NCBI GenBank assembly: GCA_017534365.1
Contig: JAFWCS010000087.1
Location: 1 to 7,272 of the forward strand
Origin: Clostridia bacterium
GTDB lineage: Bacteria; Bacillota; Clostridia; Oscillospirales; Acutalibacteraceae
DNA length: 7,272 nt
Direction: 5' to 3'
Within the stretch, counting starts at the first letter, position 1. Every line of letters starts with the position of its first letter. The position numbers and the translations under genes are program-made. Under the pieces are notes generated by a model. That model ran no database searches. It saw only the letters and a list, made by a program, of their open reading frames with translations, and was not told the origin of the DNA. Positions 6,014 to 7,272 of the stretch are shown here, in pieces.

Positions 6014-7075
6014 ATGGACGATATTTATATCTCCGGGCACAGACCGGAGGAAGAGATCCCGCTCGTCGACCTGAACGGCCAGCCGCCGCAGCCGCCCGCT
6101 CCGCCGGAAGTGCCGCAGCAGCAAAAAAAGAAAAAGAGAAAAAAAGCGGGGCCTGTGCGCAAGATTCTGCGCGCGCTGATCGCGGTGATTGCTGCAGTCT
6201 CGCTGCTGATTTCGGGCATCGCCTTCGCCGCAGGCTACACACGCAAGGACCTCAAACGCAATCAATACGTCTCCTTCGGGAGCCTGGCAAACAGTCCCTT
6301 CGTGACGAACATCCTGCTGCTCGGCACGGACGCCGACGCCGAGGGCACGACCCGCGCGGACTCCATGATCCTGGTTTCGCTCGATTTCGTCCATCGCAAA
6401 ATCAAGCTGACCTCCTTCCTGCGGGACTGCTGGGTGGAGATCCCGACGCGTGAAAAGAAAAACAAGCTCAACGCGGCCTATGCCTTCGGCGGCGCGCAGC
6501 TGCAGGTGGACACGCTCGAAAAGAATTTCGGCGTGGATATCGACCATTACGTGATGGTGGGTTTTGAGATGTTCACGCAGATGATCGATCGGCTCGGCGG
6601 CGTGGACGTGGAGATCACGGAGAAGGAAGCGCAGTTTATCAACCGCACCACGCGCCACACCGTGGACAGCGGCAGCAGCGTCCACCTCGACGGCGCGAAG
6701 GCGCTGGTCTATTGCCGCATCCGCAAGCTGGACACCGACTATATGCGCACCTATCGCCAGCGCAAGGTCATCACGGCGCTGATCGAAAAAGCCAAGCGCA
6801 CGGATCCCGCCACGCTCTTCGCCACGGCGCGGGATATCATCCCGATGCTCACCACGGATCTCTCCGCTATTGAGATCACGGGGGTGGCTTACAAGGCGGG
6901 CCTTGCGATGCTCGGCTTCCAGCTCGCGCAGACGCGTGTGCCGACCGACGACCAGATGACCGTCGGCACCAAAAACGGCCAGTGGGTCGAGGAAGCGGAT
7001 CTCGAGGCCGTGCAGGATTATCTGCATGACTTCATCTATACAGACAAAATCCAGACGGAGGAGGATGCGGAATGA
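6014..7075 (+). CDS. LytR-CpsA-Psr (LCP) family wall-polymer ligase
   Basis: LCP proteins sit in the membrane with the catalytic domain outside and transfer lipid-linked anionic or capsular glycopolymers onto peptidoglycan. The 353-residue product has a cytoplasmic tail rich in proline (about 22-34) and lysine (38-44), one membrane helix (about 51-73) and a complete LCP domain. Visible family motifs are L-L-G-T-D-A (102-107), R-A-D-S-M-I-L-V-S-L-D (114-124), S-F-L-R-D (134-138), K-L-N-A-A-Y-A-F-G-G (151-160), G-G-V-D-V-E-I (195-201), L-D-G-A-K-A-L-V-Y-C-R-I-R (225-237) and Y-R-Q-R (247-250). Conserved acidic and arginine residues used for Mg2+/pyrophosphate binding are present (Asp106, Arg114, Asp116, Arg137, Arg235, Arg250). 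No LytR_C domain follows. AAGAGG lies 7 bases before the ATG. It overlaps the next gene by ATGA. The attached polymer cannot be told from the window. Confidence 0.94.
   Translation: MDDIYISGHRPEEEIPLVDLNGQPPQPPAPPEVPQQQKKKKRKKAGPVRKILRALIAVIAAVSLLISGIAFAAGYTRKDLKRNQYVSFGSLANSPFVTNILLLGTDADAEGTTRADSMILVSLDFVHRKIKLTSFLRDCWVEIPTREKKNKLNAAYAFGGAQLQVDTLEKNFGVDIDHYVMVGFEMFTQMIDRLGGVDVEITEKEAQFINRTTRHTVDSGSSVHLDGAKALVYCRIRKLDTDYMRTYRQRKVITALIEKAKRTDPATLFATARDIIPMLTTDLSAIEITGVAYKAGLAMLGFQLAQTRVPTDDQMTVGTKNGQWVEEADLEAVQDYLHDFIYTDKIQTEEDAE
7057..7064 (+). promoter_or_regulatory. Ribosome binding site favouring the GNAT start at 7072
   Basis: GGAGGAGG ends 7 bases before the ATG at 7072, an ideal distance. 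The alternative ATG at 7065 directly abuts it and is therefore unlikely to be used efficiently, although only that one opens the frame that continues to the window end. Confidence 0.6.
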
Positions 7076-7272
7076 GCCTGACGTTTCGGCCGTTTGCCGC
7101 CGGGACCGCCCGGCATTCGAGCGGATGGTGCAGCTGTTTTACGCGCCGCCCGCCGTGCTGCATTTCCCGCCGGCGCAGGTGATGTTCGGCGTGTTCGACG
7201 CCGTGCTGAGCGGGGAGCACCGCCTGCTCGGCTATCTGATTGAAGCGGACGGGCAGCCGGTCGGCTACGCGA
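7072..7272 (+). CDS. GNAT-type N-acetyltransferase, partial, with an apparent frameshift
   Basis: The gene starts at an ATG overlapping the LCP stop (ATGA) and runs off the window. The first ten codons read M-S-L-T-F-R-P-F-A-A, a typical GNAT opening strand. That frame then hits a stop at 7174-7176. From 7104 the frame one base over reads D-R-P-A-F-E-R-M-V-Q-L-F-Y-A-P-P-A-V-L-H and later L-L-G-Y-L-I-E-A-D-G-Q-P-V-G-Y-A, open to the end and typical of a GNAT N-terminal half (strand, helix, Y/S-P-A-V loop, then the strand pair). One extra base in the GGG at 7102-7104 would join the two into one protein. An unbroken alternative from ATG 7065 gives an unusual N-terminus and a poor ribosome binding site. 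Substrate unknown. Either a sequence error or a real mutation could explain it. Confidence 0.7.

Noticed and set aside
5963..7027. Minus-strand open frame of about 354 codons opposite the LCP gene
   Set aside because: It mirrors the LCP gene in another frame and has no recognisable motifs, whereas the plus strand has a full LCP domain, promoter and ribosome binding site.

Overview
The window looks like chromosomal DNA of a GC-rich, spore-forming, Gram-positive Clostridia-type bacterium, possibly Oscillospirales/Ruminococcaceae-like. The grounds are a spoIIR gene, an MreB-family actin, a RecD2-type helicase, an LCP cell-wall ligase, AGGAGG-type ribosome binding sites, and TTGACA/TATAAT-type promoters lying in short AT-rich gaps between GC-rich genes. 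The placement is inference from gene content and composition; no database was searched.

From about 5875 down to position 1 everything reads leftwards on the minus strand. The order is rnpB (type A RNase P RNA, with a strong promoter), recD2, comF, mreB-like, spoIIR, a small papain/C39-like protein, and then an rRNA operon. Only the first ~14 bases of its 16S gene are inside the window, but its promoter, boxA-like element and hairpin-rich leader are all visible. The genes are tightly packed. The recD2 start codon lies about 17 bases after the T-tract that ends rnpB; recD2 and comF overlap by 4 bases (ATGA); spoIIR and the C39-like gene overlap by 41 bases. The rRNA promoter begins 8 bases after the last stop codon, and its A-tract upstream region lies inside the 3' end of that gene.

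To the right, a divergent intergenic region (about 5876-6013) carries the rnpB promoter on one strand and, on the other, a promoter for an LCP (LytR-CpsA-Psr) family wall-polymer ligase. The LCP gene overlaps by 4 bases (ATGA) a GNAT acetyltransferase that runs off the window and appears to carry a one-base frameshift near its start.

Functionally this is mostly core and developmental housekeeping: tRNA processing, DNA repair, cell shape, forespore-to-mother-cell signalling, wall polymer attachment and ribosome synthesis. I found no mobile element, CRISPR array, tRNA gene or defence system. The parts most worth a second look are the rRNA promoter built into the end of a coding sequence, the rnpB-recD2 junction where the P1 helix may double as a terminator stem, the uncharacterised cysteine-protease-like gene coupled to spoIIR, and the broken frame of the GNAT gene.
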